Both the position numbers and the translations under genes were made by a program. A DNA stretch of 64,000 bases from an uncultured Bacteroidales bacterium (lineage in GTDB: Bacteria > Bacteroidota > Bacteroidia > Bacteroidales > Paludibacteraceae). Under the pieces are notes generated by a model. It searched no databases. It saw only the letters and a list, made by a program, of their open reading frames with translations, and was not told where the DNA came from. Numbering within the stretch: the stretch's first letter is position 1; each line of letters begins with the position of its first letter. Of the stretch, positions 41,418 through 50,105 are shown piece after piece. The DNA lies in NCBI GenBank assembly GCA_946614295.1, contig CAMOGT010000004.1:23223-87222 (forward strand), given 5' to 3'.

Positions 41418-42840
41418 AATTCTATATAGTATCCTGCTTCTGTGGGTTATTCTGCCGGCGAGTGCATGGGAATGGTGGCCGCTACCGATGGCAGAACCGG
41501 ATGCCGGGCGCGACAGTATCATGTATACTGCAGGCATCCGTGTGCTTGGTTCCAGCAGAGAGACAGCTCCTTTCTGGCTACAAGCCAACCGCCACGGCGA
41601 GATTTCCTCGCTGCCACATAGCGGGAACATACAGTTGGGTATCTATAAAAAAGCAACTCGCCCAAACCGCTGGTATGATTATGATTTCGGCGTAGTGCTC
41701 TCCGGACGGATAGCCGGAACACAAGCCTATCCGACTCCTCGCCGCATAGAAGGAACCGGCTATTTTAGCTTGTTGTACGCACATGTAAGGCTCTATATCG
41801 TTGATATCACAGCCGGTATCAAGCCTTTCTCCATTGATTTAGGGGACGAAGATTTGAGCACCGGTCATCTGCTGTTCTCCAATAACGTACACCCTATTCC
41901 ACGACTGAGTATAGGTGTTGAGCGCTGGACGGCATTCCCGGGGTTGTTCGGTTATGCAGAAATAAAGGGAGGGCTCACTCACGGCTGGTTAGACGACCAT
42001 AACACCTACGTGCATAAAACCATGTTGCACCATAAATATATCGGGGGGCGTATCGGCGGTAAACTGCCTGTCAATTTGAGTTATGAGTTTCACCATGCGG
42101 CTCAATGGGGAGGTTATTCCAGTAGCGGGATAGACCATGGTAATGATTGGGCCAGCTATATGAATATTTTCTTAGGCCGTAAAGGTGGAGCTACTCGCAG
42201 CGACCAACTAAATGTACAGGGGAATCATATGCTAAGCCAGCTTCTGTGCCTCACCGTCAAAGGAAGCGGATGGCACGTTGATCTCTTCTGGCAGAACATA
42301 CAGGAAGACGGAGGGATTAGTTTTATAGGCGGTCGCGCAAATGCCGCAGATGGTCGGTGGGGTATTTATGCAACGCAAGACAAATGGCCCTTTATCAGCG
42401 GTTTTCGTTTTGAAATCCTGCAGACCACTGATCAGTCAGGCCCGTGGCATGATCGGGACGGAATGGTCTTTGGCGGAGTAGATAACTACTATTCCAATGG
42501 TACCTACGGACAGGGATGGACCTATTTCGGACGCACCATAGGTTCATCACTGATGACCCCTCTCAATAACCGCGTGTGGGCATACCACGGGGGAGTGAAA
42601 GGTGATATATACGGCTTTCGTTATAGAGTGATGGTAACGTATGCCGATAATTACGGTACGTATAGAGAACCTATACGGAGTCATAATACCGCCGTTTTAT
42701 TAGAGGTCAAAAAACATGTGCCGCAAGCATGGGGGATGGAGTTCGGACTAAGCCTTGCAGGGGATTTTGGCAACCAGTACGGCAATCAGTTTGGAGCAAT
42801 GCTGACGATTTGTAAGAAAGGAATAATACATAGTTATTGA
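41407..42840 (+). CDS. Capsule-assembly Wzi-family outer-membrane protein
   Basis: 477 residues from a TTG start. No ATG gives a signal peptide; the TTG gives RTRILYSILLLWVILPASA. The body matches the Bacteroidetes Wzi-like barrel: YTAGIRVLGSSRETAPFWLQANRHGEI, FSIDLGDEDLSTG, then many amphipathic strands to FGAMLTICKKG. Wzi proteins anchor or organise capsular polysaccharide at the surface, consistent with the glycosyltransferases that follow. The TTG start inside the previous gene suggests low, coupled translation. Confidence 0.82.
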   Translation: MRTRILYSILLLWVILPASAWEWWPLPMAEPDAGRDSIMYTAGIRVLGSSRETAPFWLQANRHGEISSLPHSGNIQLGIYKKATRPNRWYDYDFGVVLSGRIAGTQAYPTPRRIEGTGYFSLLYAHVRLYIVDITAGIKPFSIDLGDEDLSTGHLLFSNNVHPIPRLSIGVERWTAFPGLFGYAEIKGGLTHGWLDDHNTYVHKTMLHHKYIGGRIGGKLPVNLSYEFHHAAQWGGYSSSGIDHGNDWASYMNIFLGRKGGATRSDQLNVQGNHMLSQLLCLTVKGSGWHVDLFWQNIQEDGGISFIGGRANAADGRWGIYATQDKWPFISGFRFEILQTTDQSGPWHDRDGMVFGGVDNYYSNGTYGQGWTYFGRTIGSSLMTPLNNRVWAYHGGVKGDIYGFRYRVMVTYADNYGTYREPIRSHNTAVLLEVKKHVPQAWGMEFGLSLAGDFGNQYGNQFGAMLTICKKGIIHSY

Positions 42841-42841
42841 T

Positions 42842-43723
42842 ATGAATATTGTTCAAATACGCTCGGGCTTGGGAAATCAAATGTTTCAGTATGCCTTTTA
42901 CATGGCATTGAAAAGGAATCGCCCGGACACCAAAATAGATGCATCTATCTTCCGCTACCGTCCTTCTCACACAGGCTATGAGTTAGAACGCTTATTTTCC
43001 ATACAGCCAGAACATTGTACGATAGCAGAACGTAACCTAATGGCGGATATAGGCAAAGACCCATGGTCTCAACTACGCCGTGCATTGGGCTTCAAACGGC
43101 AGACTGTCGGCGAATGGATTACAGAGCCTGACCCCGCCAAGGGCTGGTGTCCCGAGTTACTGCAAGCGGAGAATAGTTACCTGCAAGGTTATTGGCAGAG
43201 CGAGAAGTATTTTGCTTCGGTAAAAGAGGAAGTTAAACAAACTTTTCAGTTCCGCCTGCCGATGCCATCGAACGCCCAAAAGACGGCTCAAGAGATAGGT
43301 TCGGTACAGAGCATCAGCGTTCATATACGACGAGGAGATTATCTCAAGAAGAGGCGGATTGCAGAGGTAAATATCTGTGCCGAGAACTATTACCGCCGTG
43401 CCGTGGAATATATACAAGAGCACGTAGATAAGCCTGTTTTCTATGTCTTTTCCGATGATCCCCAATGGGCTCCGGCACAGGGTATTTTCCCGAAAGGAAC
43501 GGTCTATGTGAGCGGACATACAGGCAAAGAAGCATATCTGGATATGCAATTGATGAGTCTTTGCCGTCACCATATTATCGCGAACAGTAGTTTCAGTTGG
43601 TGGGGGGCATGGCTCGGACAAGGCGAAGGGCGGATTATATTGGCCCCGAACCGCTGGTACAGACACCAAGAACGACCGGATATATTGCCGGATAGTTGGA
43701 TTACTATTCCTGTAGATGACTAA
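42842..43723 (+). CDS. Alpha-1,2-fucosyltransferase-like protein (GT11)
   Basis: 293 residues. IRSGLGNQMFQYAFYMAL at the N-terminus, the HxRRGDY donor motif (VHIRRGDYLKK) near residue 160, FSDDPQW, and ANSSFSWWGAWLG near 240. All are hallmark blocks of GT11. It should transfer fucose from GDP-fucose to a galactose on surface glycan; manC in this window supplies the GDP-mannose route to GDP-fucose. Overlaps none, but lies 1 bp after the wzi-like gene. Confidence 0.9.
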   Translation: MNIVQIRSGLGNQMFQYAFYMALKRNRPDTKIDASIFRYRPSHTGYELERLFSIQPEHCTIAERNLMADIGKDPWSQLRRALGFKRQTVGEWITEPDPAKGWCPELLQAENSYLQGYWQSEKYFASVKEEVKQTFQFRLPMPSNAQKTAQEIGSVQSISVHIRRGDYLKKRRIAEVNICAENYYRRAVEYIQEHVDKPVFYVFSDDPQWAPAQGIFPKGTVYVSGHTGKEAYLDMQLMSLCRHHIIANSSFSWWGAWLGQGEGRIILAPNRWYRHQERPDILPDSWITIPVDD

Positions 43724-43739
43724 AATCGATATAACCCAT

Positions 43740-44342
43740 ATGAATTTTGTAGAAAAGAGTAATTCCATTTTCGCGCAGGCAGTGCGGGATTACCATAGGA
43801 CAGACCATGTAGATGCGCCCATCCACAACCCTTATCAGGCGGGGACCATCGAGCACGACTTGTACCTCAAGAACTGGATAGATACCGTACAGTGGCACCT
43901 GGAGGATATCATCCGCGACCCGCAGATAGACCCCGTAGAGGCATTGGCGGTGAAACGAAGGATTGACAAGAGCAACCAGGATCGCACGGATCTGGTGGAG
44001 CGGATTGACAGTTATTTCTGGGAACTGTTCCATGAAGTACAACCGCAGTCCGGCGCACGCATCAACACCGAGAGTCCGGCATGGGCGATAGACCGGCTCA
44101 GTATTCTGCATGTCAAACTATGGCACATGCAGGAGCAGGTCGATCGTACGGATGTGAGTGCCGGGCAACACGACAAATGTGTAGCCAAGATGGCGGTGCT
44201 CAAAGAACAATTAGCAGACATGACCACCTCTATCGGGCAACTGCTGGAGGACTATGCCGCCGGCACGCGGATTATGAAGGTCTATCGGCAGATGAAGATG
44301 TATAACGACCCTACTCTCAATCCTGTGCTATATAAGAAATGA
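43740..44342 (+). CDS. DUF4254 protein
   Basis: 200 residues, soluble and mainly helical. It begins MNFVEKSNSIFAQAVRDYHR, as Bacteroidales DUF4254 proteins do, with DRLSILHVKLWHMQEQ in the middle and a C-terminal MKVYRQMKMYNDP. An in-frame ATG at 43716 overlapping the fucosyltransferase is less likely. Family function is unknown. It is regularly found next to GT9 heptosyltransferase-like genes, as here (4-bp overlap). Confidence 0.88.
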   Translation: MNFVEKSNSIFAQAVRDYHRTDHVDAPIHNPYQAGTIEHDLYLKNWIDTVQWHLEDIIRDPQIDPVEALAVKRRIDKSNQDRTDLVERIDSYFWELFHEVQPQSGARINTESPAWAIDRLSILHVKLWHMQEQVDRTDVSAGQHDKCVAKMAVLKEQLADMTTSIGQLLEDYAAGTRIMKVYRQMKMYNDPTLNPVLYKK

Positions 44343-45289
44343 AACGGCTACTGGTCATACGGTTTTCTGCGTTAGGTGACGTAGCGATGCTGGTGCCTGT
44401 TGTACGGGTACTGGCGGAGCAATACCCGGAACTGGAGATTACGGTTCTGTCGCAACAACGTATGGCTGACCTGTTTACCGGAATGCCGGAGAATGTGGTG
44501 TTCCACGGAGTGGACTTGAAACAGCAATCGCTCCGTGAGATAGCAGCCGGTTTAGGCAAATATGATTACGTAGCTGACATGCACGGCGTATGGCGGAGCC
44601 GATATATACGGCTGCGGATAGCACTCCGCGGCGCCAAAGTACAGACGATCCGCAAAGGAAGAATCAGTAAATTTTTGCTCACCCACGGGTGGGTTCACAA
44701 ACCCCTGAAAACGACCACCGCCCGATACCGACAAGTGCTTGAGCAATTAGGATTAACCATTTTTTGTACAGCACAAAATAAGCACAAAATAAGCACAAAA
44801 GTCCGACTCGGTATCGGAATTGCACCTTTCGCCGCTCATCGGGGAAAAATCTATCCGTTGGAGCGAATGGAAGAAGTGGTAAGGATGCTGAGCGAGGAAG
44901 GCGAGCAAGTGGTGCTTTTCGGCGGAGGGAAGAGAGAACAGGAGATTTTAGAAAGTTGGGCGAAGAAATACAAGGGTGTGGAGTCCGTAGCCGGCAAATA
45001 CAGTCTGGCGGAAGAGCTGGAGATCATGCGCGGGCTGCGCGTGATGGTGAGTATGGACAGCGCGAACATGCATCTGGCTTCGCTGGTCGGTACTCGGGTG
45101 GTGTCTATCTGGGGTGCGACACATCCGTATGCCGGGTTTATGGGAATCGGGCAGAACGAGAAAGACTGTGTTCAACGGGATTTGGAATGCCGTCCGTGCT
45201 CCGTTTACGGCAACAAGGAATGCAAATACGGTGACTACCAATGCATGGATATCAAGCCGGAAGAAATAGTAGAGAAAGTGAAAGGATGA
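44339..45289 (+). CDS. GT9 heptosyltransferase-like glycosyltransferase
   Basis: 316 residues. RFSALGDVAMLVPVV at the N-terminus and the C-terminal GTRVVSIWGATHPYAG with the preceding SMDSANMHLAS define GT9. It probably adds a core sugar to LPS. An in-frame 11-bp repeat (44770-44802) inserts CTAQNKHKISTKV between the two Rossmann domains. A cysteine-rich stretch (QRDLECRPCSVYGNKECKY) lies near the end, as is common in the Bacteroidetes branch. Confidence 0.88.
   Translation: MKRLLVIRFSALGDVAMLVPVVRVLAEQYPELEITVLSQQRMADLFTGMPENVVFHGVDLKQQSLREIAAGLGKYDYVADMHGVWRSRYIRLRIALRGAKVQTIRKGRISKFLLTHGWVHKPLKTTTARYRQVLEQLGLTIFCTAQNKHKISTKVRLGIGIAPFAAHRGKIYPLERMEEVVRMLSEEGEQVVLFGGGKREQEILESWAKKYKGVESVAGKYSLAEELEIMRGLRVMVSMDSANMHLASLVGTRVVSIWGATHPYAGFMGIGQNEKDCVQRDLECRPCSVYGNKECKYGDYQCMDIKPEEIVEKVKG
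44770..44802 (+). repeat. 11-bp repeat inside the GT9 gene
   Basis: AGCACAAAATA, AGCACAAAATA and AGCACAAAAG are in frame at the domain boundary. Confidence 0.8.
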
Positions 45290-46017
45290 AGATAGTCATT
45301 AATCCGACATATGTAGGTTTGCGGGAATGGATTGCGCAACTGCCGGAGAACTTTGCCACACAAGGCGAGGTGATTTACGATGCACGCAACCAGATTCGTC
45401 TGATGCAGGCGCCGGACGGCACAAGGATGTGCGTGAAACGGTTTCACAAGCCGCGGTTGCTAAATCAATACTTCTATAGGTTCCGAAAAAGCAAAGCCCA
45501 TCGAGCCTATGAGAATGGCCTGTATATGCTGGCACACGATGTAAACACTCCCGAACCGGTGGCGTATATTGAGGAATACCGATTCGGTGGATTAGCCTAC
45601 TCTTATCTGGTGACACGTATGTCGGAACTGAGGCATCTGCACCGCGAGTTCACGCTGGATTACCGACCGGAGTTGGACAAAACGATCCGTCCTTTGGCGC
45701 GATTCGTTGCACATATGCACAACGAGGGCATCAATCATCTGGACTTCTCACCGGGGAATATACTCTGGGATTTGGTGGATGGGAAATACCGGTTTGAGGT
45801 AGTGGACAACAACCGAATGACGTTTGGTTCCGTAAGTTTGAAAGAGGGGTGTTGTAGTATCCGGCGGATCTGTGCACGCAGGAGTTTTTTCGATACCTTT
45901 GCCGAAGAATATGCTAAAGCCCGTAGCATGGACGAGGCACAATGCCGGTATTGGATTCATTATTATCGTGACAGGTTTTGGCAAAACGGCAGAAAAGCGA
46001 ACTATCAGTATGATTAG
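45286..46017 (+). CDS. LPS-core kinase-like protein (Kdo/WaaP kinase family)
   Basis: 243 residues from ATG 45286, which overlaps the GT9 stop (ATGA). Protein-kinase-like fold: a Lys in GTRMCVKRFHKP, a hinge region, the catalytic loop HLDFSPGNILWD, and the following VVDNNRM in place of DFG. Such kinases phosphorylate Kdo or heptose of the LPS core. Two longer starts (for example 45241) extend into the GT9 gene and are not preferred. Confidence 0.82.
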   Translation: MKIVINPTYVGLREWIAQLPENFATQGEVIYDARNQIRLMQAPDGTRMCVKRFHKPRLLNQYFYRFRKSKAHRAYENGLYMLAHDVNTPEPVAYIEEYRFGGLAYSYLVTRMSELRHLHREFTLDYRPELDKTIRPLARFVAHMHNEGINHLDFSPGNILWDLVDGKYRFEVVDNNRMTFGSVSLKEGCCSIRRICARRSFFDTFAEEYAKARSMDEAQCRYWIHYYRDRFWQNGRKANYQYD

Positions 46018-46699
46018 AGCAATTATCAATCGGATAGCCGGTGTGATACGCATCAAACGGCGGATGTTTATCTCCCCCACCATAGGGGCGGAGAACACCG
46101 TCTCTATCTCATATGCCATCACTGTGTGCAATGAAGCCGAACAGCTGAAGAGCCTGTTGGAATGCCTACGCCCTTGTCTCACCCCCGGAGACGAGATTAT
46201 CGTGCAGGCCGATCGGTCTCATGTCACGGAAGCTGTAAAACGGGTCATTGATGCATCTGATTGCATAGACACCTATACAGAGCATGACTTGCAGATGGAT
46301 TTTGCGCAAGCGAAAAACCATCTGAACACGCAATGCCGCGGGCAATGGATCTTTCAGTTAGATGCAGACGAGTGTCCCTCCCCCGCCTTGTTACAAGAGT
46401 TACGGGCTATTATAGGGGCAAACCCCAATGTAGAGTTATTCAAAGTGCCCCGGAATAATATTTTCCTGAATAGCCGGGGAGAAATGGAAAGAGAGTTTGT
46501 CTCATGGCCTGATTATCAGGGGCGGATTTACCTTAATGCACCGGAACGAATCCAATGGAAACGTCCGCTGCATGAGAAGATTCACGGCTATTGGGCGTAC
46601 ACTTATTTGCCGAAAGAAGAAAAGTATGCTATCGTCCATCGCAAAGATAAAGCGCAAGACGAAGCCAAATGGAAGAACTGGAAACAACATTTTGCATGA
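46010..46699 (+). CDS. GT2 glycosyltransferase (WaaE/KdtX-like)
   Basis: 229 residues from ATG 46010. The N-terminal basic region is followed by ISYAITVCNEAEQLKSLLECL, then DEIIVQADRS and QLDADECPSP carrying the DxD-like metal site, and HEKIHGYW. Short GT2 proteins of this kind add a glucose or similar to LPS inner core. It overlaps the kinase gene by 8 bp and the next GT4 gene by 4 bp. Confidence 0.85.
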   Translation: MIRAIINRIAGVIRIKRRMFISPTIGAENTVSISYAITVCNEAEQLKSLLECLRPCLTPGDEIIVQADRSHVTEAVKRVIDASDCIDTYTEHDLQMDFAQAKNHLNTQCRGQWIFQLDADECPSPALLQELRAIIGANPNVELFKVPRNNIFLNSRGEMEREFVSWPDYQGRIYLNAPERIQWKRPLHEKIHGYWAYTYLPKEEKYAIVHRKDKAQDEAKWKNWKQHFA

Positions 46700-47772
46700 A
46701 TATAGCTTATTTCATAGCATCTCCCATATGGGGCGGAGGCGAACAGTACGTGTATGATCTTGCGCTCCATGTAAAAGAGAAAGGCGGCATACGTCTGTTC
46801 TTTCTCTTCCCTCCCCATAGCAATCAAGCGATGATTTCCCGCTTCACGCGCCTGGGTGAATGTCGTGTGTTTCCATATGTTAGTAAAGGAGTTCGTTTCC
46901 TTCCCTTCTCTGGTCGCCAGTTGGCAAAACTGTTAGACCTATGGCAAATAGACATCCTGCACATTAACAGCCGGCAGAGCTATTTTGCCGCTGCTTGGGC
47001 GAAACGATTTGCGGCACACCCGTTCCGACTGATAGCAACCCAGCATTTGGTACGACCTGCCAAAAACTCCGCATTATGGCGTTGGGCATACAGGAAGATT
47101 GATTTATTGATTTTTGTCAGTGACTGCGTTCGCCGGCAATATATGGCAAAACTGAAAGACAAAGATTTATTCTCCAAAATCGCTGTTGTGTACAATAGTA
47201 CTGCGATAAATGGATATGAGATCAATTCCTCCCCCCGCCGACTGAACCATATTCTATTCCACGGTCGCATATGTCGCGAGAAGGGTATAGAGCCGCTGTT
47301 TAAAGCGTTGGCTATGCTGTCTGATCTGCCTTTTCAGATGACTTTTTGCGGAAATATCAGTCCACGAGACAAAGATATGTGGGATAAGTTAATGAGCACC
47401 TCCCCTGTTCGCAACCGTATTCGTCATTTAGGGTTTCAGTCCGACATGCGTCCCCTTTTAAGTGAACATGGGATAGGTATTCTCCCCTCCATTGTTGCGG
47501 AAGCGGGTCCACTCTCTATCTTTGAAGATATGTCCTTTGCTCTGGCGATTGTCACTACGAATAACGGCTCGCAGCCGGAGGTTATTCAAAATGGTGTAAA
47601 CGGTCTGTTATGCTCCCCTGACAACCCTACGGAATTGGCTGCTGCGTTACGCCGATTATTGACTGACCCCACATTGACACAAACATTAGGAGAGCGGGCA
47701 AGGACGGATTTTCAGGCTCGCTATTCCTATGACCGGTTTATTGAAACAATGTACCATTATTATACCCGATAA
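46696..47772 (+). CDS. GT4 glycosyltransferase
   Basis: 358 residues from ATG 46696. MNIAYFIASPIWGGGEQYVYD with the glycine-rich acceptor loop, LHINSRQSY, LIFVSDCVRR, and the C-terminal FHGRICREKGIEPLFKA, IVAEAGPLSIFEDMS and NGLLCSPDN. A retaining GT-B enzyme of the LPS/O-antigen locus; sugar unknown. Confidence 0.88.
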   Translation: MNIAYFIASPIWGGGEQYVYDLALHVKEKGGIRLFFLFPPHSNQAMISRFTRLGECRVFPYVSKGVRFLPFSGRQLAKLLDLWQIDILHINSRQSYFAAAWAKRFAAHPFRLIATQHLVRPAKNSALWRWAYRKIDLLIFVSDCVRRQYMAKLKDKDLFSKIAVVYNSTAINGYEINSSPRRLNHILFHGRICREKGIEPLFKALAMLSDLPFQMTFCGNISPRDKDMWDKLMSTSPVRNRIRHLGFQSDMRPLLSEHGIGILPSIVAEAGPLSIFEDMSFALAIVTTNNGSQPEVIQNGVNGLLCSPDNPTELAAALRRLLTDPTLTQTLGERARTDFQARYSYDRFIETMYHYYTR

Positions 47773-47776
47773 TACT

Positions 47777-49069
47777 ATGCAAAAATTCCTCAATTACTAT
47801 CTACGAACCATCGGTATTTTAAATTTCGTAGTATTTATGCTATTAATACTCTCTCTCGCCTTTCCCTGGAGGTTCAGCCAACCATTGGCTCCGCTATGGT
47901 TAGGGTTATGGTTTTTAGAAGGGCGATGGATTGATCGTAAGAATTTCCGATGGAGCCGCTCCATATATCCGGTATTGTTCCTATGCCTTTTCACGGTTTG
48001 GGAGTTGATCAGTTTATCATGGAGTGAAGATGTCGCAAACGGTTTAAAGGAATGGGAGTGCCATTGGCCTATATTGGCGGTTTTCTTCGTCGCCCTATTT
48101 GGGTGTAACGAGCACTATAAATCCTATCGGTTAAAGAGTGCGTTGATAGTCGGCAGTTTGTTATCCATTGTGAGTTACAGCGTAGTATGTTACCAGCATT
48201 ACTGCACCGGAACTTTGGAGACGAACCCTCCTTATTGGTACGGGTCGGTGTGGACATTATTCGGTGAGGGACCGATTGAGATACTCAAATCACGGAGTTA
48301 CTACTGTCTGGTATTACTCATGTCGTTAGCTTTCTCGGTGGATGTGTACCGCCATTTCCGCACAGTCTATTCGCCACTGACAGCCGGGCTTACTATCGGC
48401 ACTGCCGATCTCCTGCTGGTAATAGCCGTTTTACTAACCGCCTCACGTACTGCCTTACTGCTATTACCCGTTGTAGGAATAGCGATGACAATGATGAACT
48501 ACCGGGGAAAATGGCGGAAGCATATAGGGATTGGCATATTACTCTTGTCCGTTGTTGTCACGGCTTTTAATTTGCGCTATAACACCCATTTCGCCGCTAC
48601 CAAGAACGATCTTCTGCAAATTACGAAGATTAGCGAGCCTACTCAAACCACCCTCACGGAGCCTCGTATAACCATATACTCATGCGCGTTACGCCATCTT
48701 AAAGACACCGGTTGGGGAGGCGCCGGTTTTGGAGCATCGAATAAAAAGATGGTAGAATATTATCATGAGGATGGGATTGAACTGGGGATGTACTACCAGT
48801 ACAGCACTCATAACAGATACCTCAAAGTATGGATTGAGATGGGTATTGTCGGGCTGATGGCTATTCTGCTTATTCTGATCTCTGCGCCTTATTTCCATAG
48901 CGGGCAGACACGCAAGAACGTACTATGTATGTGCCTTGTTTTCGGTGTGAGCATGCTTACCGAGAACCTATTGAGCACTATGGGAGGTTTATATACGTTC
49001 TTTACCTTGATAGCACTTTTACAGATTGCACAACGCGAAGAAGATTCGCTGCCACTCTCTCATCCGTAA
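47777..49069 (+). CDS. O-antigen ligase/polymerase (Wzy/WaaL-like) membrane protein
   Basis: 430 residues from ATG 47777 with about ten to twelve membrane helices. The large periplasmic loop near residues 275-345 carries HLKDTGWGGAGFGA and QYSTHNRYLKVWIEMGIVG, the Wzy_C/WaaL signature with its conserved His. It either polymerises O units or joins them to lipid A-core. Its last 68 bp overlap, tail to tail, the coding end of the opposing GT4 gene. Confidence 0.87.
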   Translation: MQKFLNYYLRTIGILNFVVFMLLILSLAFPWRFSQPLAPLWLGLWFLEGRWIDRKNFRWSRSIYPVLFLCLFTVWELISLSWSEDVANGLKEWECHWPILAVFFVALFGCNEHYKSYRLKSALIVGSLLSIVSYSVVCYQHYCTGTLETNPPYWYGSVWTLFGEGPIEILKSRSYYCLVLLMSLAFSVDVYRHFRTVYSPLTAGLTIGTADLLLVIAVLLTASRTALLLLPVVGIAMTMMNYRGKWRKHIGIGILLLSVVVTAFNLRYNTHFAATKNDLLQITKISEPTQTTLTEPRITIYSCALRHLKDTGWGGAGFGASNKKMVEYYHEDGIELGMYYQYSTHNRYLKVWIEMGIVGLMAILLILISAPYFHSGQTRKNVLCMCLVFGVSMLTENLLSTMGGLYTFFTLIALLQIAQREEDSLPLSHP

Positions 49070-50105
49070 ATTTCTCCGCCTGTTCATACCCTTGAGCTGT
49101 CATCTGCTCACGAAGCGAAGGATCGGATAGGATTTTCACTATCTGAGTCGCTATCTCCTCTGGTTTTGCGGGATCGGCATATAGAGCAGCCTCGCCCCCC
49201 ACTTCCGCAAAACAACCGCTGGTGGAGGTCAAGACCGGTGTTCCGACGGTGAGTGCCTCAAGGATCGGGATACCGAATCCCTCAAAGATACTGGGATAGA
49301 CAAAGAGCGCAGCCTCTTTATAGATTGCCGGCAAATCTGCCTGTGGTACGCCGGAGAGTATTTGAATCGCCACTCCTAAACGCGAGGCTTGTTGTTGCAA
49401 CTCCCTACCATACGCACTCTCACCGCCCACGAGTACCAGCGGAAGTGTAACTTGTGCCTCAGCGAGAGCCTCTATCAGCGTGTGCAGGTTCTTGCGCTCC
49501 TCCAATGCTCCGACATACAGGATATATTCCTGTGGCAGAGAATAAGCGGCCCGCACTTGAGCTATCTTCTGAGCTGTCACAGGCTCGTGGAAAATACGAC
49601 TACACCCCTGATAAACCACACTAATCTTTCGCTCATCCGCTTGTAGATAAGTGATTATGTCTTGTTTTGTCTGCTCGGAGATGGCAATAATCTTATCCGC
49701 TACGCGGGTGGCATAGCTCATTTTGGCGGCAAAGAGTTTGCGATACCCGGGGCTATACAGATGCGGGTACCGGAACACTAACAGATCGTGGATCGTAACG
49801 ATGGTTTTCACACCGCATCGGTGGATCCCGAACGGCAGTTCGCCTGAGAGTCCCCAATAGAGATCTGTATTTTTTAGAGCGCGTAAACATCCGAAACTCC
49901 GCCATAGGGACGGAGCCAATTTCCATAACCCTTCAGGGGCGATAGTCGAGGTATGAGGGAATGTATAGGTGTCCGTAGGACGGGCGAAGAGTACGTATTC
50001 CTCGTCCGGGCCATAGTTTGTCAGGAGACGTATGACATCCCTGCTGTAGTTACCTAACCCTCGGTGGTTATGGTACGCTCGTTTTGCATCTAAAGCTATT
50101 CGCAT
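49002..50105 (-). CDS. GT4 glycosyltransferase (mannosyltransferase-like)
   Basis: 367 residues from ATG 50105; a start at 50117 is possible but overlaps the upstream gene further. RIALDAKRAYHNHRGLGNYSR, TIHDLLVFRYPHLYSP, IIAISEQTKQDI, ILYVGALEERKNLHTLIEAL and FPSIFEGFGIPILEAL-like residues (YPSIFEGFGIPILEAL) are typical GT4. It follows the LTA-synthase-like gene on the minus strand, with overlapping start and stop. Confidence 0.88.
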   Translation of the reverse strand: MRIALDAKRAYHNHRGLGNYSRDVIRLLTNYGPDEEYVLFARPTDTYTFPHTSTIAPEGLWKLAPSLWRSFGCLRALKNTDLYWGLSGELPFGIHRCGVKTIVTIHDLLVFRYPHLYSPGYRKLFAAKMSYATRVADKIIAISEQTKQDIITYLQADERKISVVYQGCSRIFHEPVTAQKIAQVRAAYSLPQEYILYVGALEERKNLHTLIEALAEAQVTLPLVLVGGESAYGRELQQQASRLGVAIQILSGVPQADLPAIYKEAALFVYPSIFEGFGIPILEALTVGTPVLTSTSGCFAEVGGEAALYADPAKPEEIATQIVKILSDPSLREQMTAQGYEQAEKFTDERVAANLLRVVQSVKVLSR

